NCBI GenBank assembly: GCA_014729935.1
Contig: WJJB01000252.1
Location: forward strand, 1 to 15,349
Source of the DNA: Candidatus Bathyarchaeota archaeon
GTDB lineage: Archaea > Asgardarchaeota > Lokiarchaeia > Sigyniarchaeales > Sigyniarchaeaceae
Direction: 5' to 3'
DNA length: 15,349 nt
The translations under genes were made by a program, and so were the position numbers. Below the pieces are notes generated by a model. That model was not told where the DNA came from and made no database searches. It worked only from the letters and a program-made list of their open reading frames with translations. This document shows, piece by piece, positions 14,083 to 15,349 of this stretch (the stretch's first letter is position 1; each line of letters opens with the position of its first letter).

Positions 14083-14870
14083 AATCAACAAACTATTCAA
14101 AAAAAGTACTTGACCATTTCAATAACCCGAGGAATGTTGGCACGTTGGAAGGTGACAATGTGGCTGTTGGACGCGTTGGAAATCCCGTGTGTGGGGACCT
14201 GATGGATATATACATCAAGGTTAACGATGAGGGTAAAATCGTCGATATCAAGTTCAAGACCTTCGGGTGCGGTTCTGCGGTTGCAACCAGCAGCATGATA
14301 ACTGAAATAGCCAAGGGGAAATCCATTGAAGAGGCATTACAGATTTCAAGAAACGATGTGGCTGATGAACTTGATGGTCTTCCCCCCGTGAAGATGCACT
14401 GTTCCAACTTGGCTGCAGATGCTTTGCACGAGGCAATCAAGAATTTCAAGGAAGGAAAGAAGGGACCAACCGAAATTGGTTCTGCTCGATACGCGTGTCC
14501 TTCGGGTGAGATAAGCGAGACCAAGGGTGTGGATGCATACCTTGGCAAGGGCGTGCATGAGGGGTATGAAGATTTGGAAGGGATGCGTGGCAAGCGGGTT
14601 ATAGTGGTGGAGTATGGGAATGAAAGCATAGAATACGCGCTGGAACTCGCAAAAATCACCGGCAGGGTCATTGTAATGACTCCATTGAAGGAGCTGGCCG
14701 TTGATGAAAGCCTGCAAAAAGCCGTGAGACGATCCGATATCAAGCTCCTTCCACAATCTGAACTTGTAGAAATTAGTGGCGGAAAGACAGTGGAAAAAGT
14801 TCTCATTCACGATTTAGATGAGGATGATAATTATGAGTTATTTGTCGATGCCGTGGTTATCCCACGCTAA
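14079..14870 (+). CDS. iscU: IscU Fe-S scaffold fused to a thioredoxin-reductase-like Rossmann domain
   Basis: 263 residues, about twice a normal IscU. Residues 1-128 are a complete IscU: YSKKVLDHFNNPRNVG, PVCGDLMD (C38, D40), FGCGSAVATSSM (C64) and LPPVKMHCSNLAADAL (C108). All cluster ligands, the Asp and the IscS-binding LPPVK are present. A linker with C140 (ACPSGE) follows. From about residue 160 (LGKGVHEGY...GKRVIVVEYGNESIEYALEL) to the end, the sequence follows the NAD(P)H-binding domain of thioredoxin reductase. Its CxxC positions are replaced (GYED region), and the GGGDSA-type loop reads EYGNES. It should assemble [2Fe-2S]/[4Fe-4S] clusters with the IscS-like protein. The extra domain may bind a nucleotide, bind a redox partner, or be structural. 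ATGA overlap with iscS implies coupled synthesis. Confidence 0.9.
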   Translation: MKSTNYSKKVLDHFNNPRNVGTLEGDNVAVGRVGNPVCGDLMDIYIKVNDEGKIVDIKFKTFGCGSAVATSSMITEIAKGKSIEEALQISRNDVADELDGLPPVKMHCSNLAADALHEAIKNFKEGKKGPTEIGSARYACPSGEISETKGVDAYLGKGVHEGYEDLEGMRGKRVIVVEYGNESIEYALELAKITGRVIVMTPLKELAVDESLQKAVRRSDIKLLPQSELVEISGGKTVEKVLIHDLDEDDNYELFVDAVVIPR

Positions 14871-14875
14871 TATCC

Positions 14876-14903
14876 CTCTTTTTTCTTACTTCTTGTCGTT
14901 TTT
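14876..14903 (+). terminator. U-rich terminator after the Fe-S operon
   Basis: Six bases after the iscU stop codon there is a pyrimidine-rich stretch with T runs at 14879-14884 and 14899-14903. Archaeal RNA polymerase terminates at such tracts. It marks the likely 3' end of the tusA-dsrE-iscS-iscU transcript. Confidence 0.5.
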
Positions 14904-14980
14904 CAAGCCATATTCCTTGATATATCTTTGAAGGCTAGATCCTATGAACCAATGATGAACGTCTCCCAATGTTCAGGATC

Positions 14981-14995
14981 AAGAAAGCTTTAATG
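14981..14995 (+). promoter_or_regulatory. Possible BRE/TATA element for the aminotransferase gene
   Basis: AAGAAAGCTTTAATG has a purine-rich BRE-like half and a TATA-like TTTAATG, with its end 27 bases before the ATG at 15022. This gives a near-leaderless start. Resemblance only. Confidence 0.3.
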
Positions 14996-15021
14996 CCATT
15001 CATGAATGGAATAGTGATGTC

Positions 15022-15349
15022 ATGACTGGTTTAGGCTATTCCATCGAACCGAGGGATGTCCCTCCTGTTGATACCCCTTACCGGAAGATCTGCACGCAAA
15101 TTCCCGTTCCCGAATCACTCCCGCTTCTCAGGCGATTGCGTGGTGTTGAAGCGAGATCACTACATTGGCAAGCACCTATCTTTTGGGATCATGCTGATGG
15201 TATCAGTATATTTGATAAATATGGCAACAAGTGGCTAGACATGAGCTGCGGCATCGTGGTTACCAACATCGGCCATTCCAGGGGAAAAGTCGTGGAAGCA
15301 ATCTGCCAGCAAGCAAAGCACGGCTTGCTATACAATTTCACGTTTCCAT
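15022..15349 (+). CDS. Class-III (PLP-dependent) aminotransferase, N-terminal part, cut by the window edge
   Basis: 109 codons are visible from ATG 15022 and the frame is open at the edge. The residues are typical of the start of 4-aminobutyrate/ornithine-type aminotransferases: TQIPVPESLPLLRRL, FWDHADGISIFDKYGNKWLD, then SCGIVVTNIGHSRGKVVEAI and HGLLYNFTFP. The long segment before FWD is like the branch that has PVPES and a following EARS/EPRS stretch. The PLP lysine and substrate-deciding residues lie outside the window, so the substrate cannot be named. A GTGAT ribosome-like site at 15014-15018 precedes the ATG. It is probably transcribed separately from the Fe-S operon, being behind a U-rich terminator and a 151-bp gap. 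Confidence 0.85.
   Translation, partial: MTGLGYSIEPRDVPPVDTPYRKICTQIPVPESLPLLRRLRGVEARSLHWQAPIFWDHADGISIFDKYGNKWLDMSCGIVVTNIGHSRGKVVEAICQQAKHGLLYNFTFP

Noticed and set aside
14093..14806. Minus-strand open frame of 237 codons opposite iscU
   Set aside because: Antisense shadow of the iscU fusion gene; Ser/Pro/Thr-rich composition typical of a reversed coding frame.
15056..15238. 60-codon + strand frame overlapping the aminotransferase start
   Set aside because: The frame from ATG 15022 translates into a clear class-III aminotransferase N-terminus; this one is an out-of-frame shadow.

Overview
The window looks like chromosomal DNA of an uncultured archaeon. The evidence is an archaeal/eukaryotic-type prolyl-tRNA synthetase with a C-terminal zinc domain, Shine-Dalgarno sites of the GGAGGTGA type mixed with apparently leaderless BRE/TATA promoters, U-rich terminators, and an IscS-like protein with the same active-site change I recall from Archaeoglobus fulgidus. 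An Asgard-type lineage is possible, but the sequence alone does not prove it. There are no CRISPR arrays, insertion sequences, rRNA or tRNA genes that I can see. Nearly all genes are on the + strand, apart from a two-gene minus-strand unit (9869-11915).

Layout. 4-267: end of, or a small, unrecognised gene. 366-5143: a flavin-based redox cluster, etfB - etfA (with an N-terminal ferredoxin-like domain) - FAD-linked lactate/2-hydroxyacid dehydrogenase - acyl-CoA dehydrogenase. The first three match, in order and domain content, the electron-confurcating lactate dehydrogenase/EtfAB complex known from Acetobacterium woodii. 5194-7659: a cytoplasmic GH36 alpha-galactosidase-like enzyme. 7742-7927: a small Cys/His protein. 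8006-8731: a GrpE co-chaperone gene interrupted by one in-frame TAG. 8794-9849: a zinc-dependent medium-chain dehydrogenase. 9869-11915 (minus): proS followed by a DUF6125/ATC-hydrolase-like gene. 12239-14870: a sulfur-trafficking and Fe-S cluster assembly operon, tusA - dsrE-like - iscS-like - iscU fusion. 15022 to the edge: the start of a class-III aminotransferase.

The most unusual region is 12239-14870. The IscS-like protein keeps the sulfur-carrying cysteine (C328) but has Asp (D205) in place of the PLP-binding lysine, so it should not be a normal cysteine desulfurase. Two sulfane-sulfur carrier families (TusA and DsrE) lie directly upstream. The IscU scaffold is fused to a domain resembling the NAD(P)H-binding domain of thioredoxin reductase, with the CxxC and the glycine-rich loop degenerated. 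Together these suggest an Fe-S assembly route whose sulfur does not come from cysteine by PLP chemistry. The iscS-like gene also appears to start at ATT behind a perfect Shine-Dalgarno sequence. Outside this operon, the split grpE and the LDH-ETF-acyl-CoA dehydrogenase cluster are the points most worth checking.
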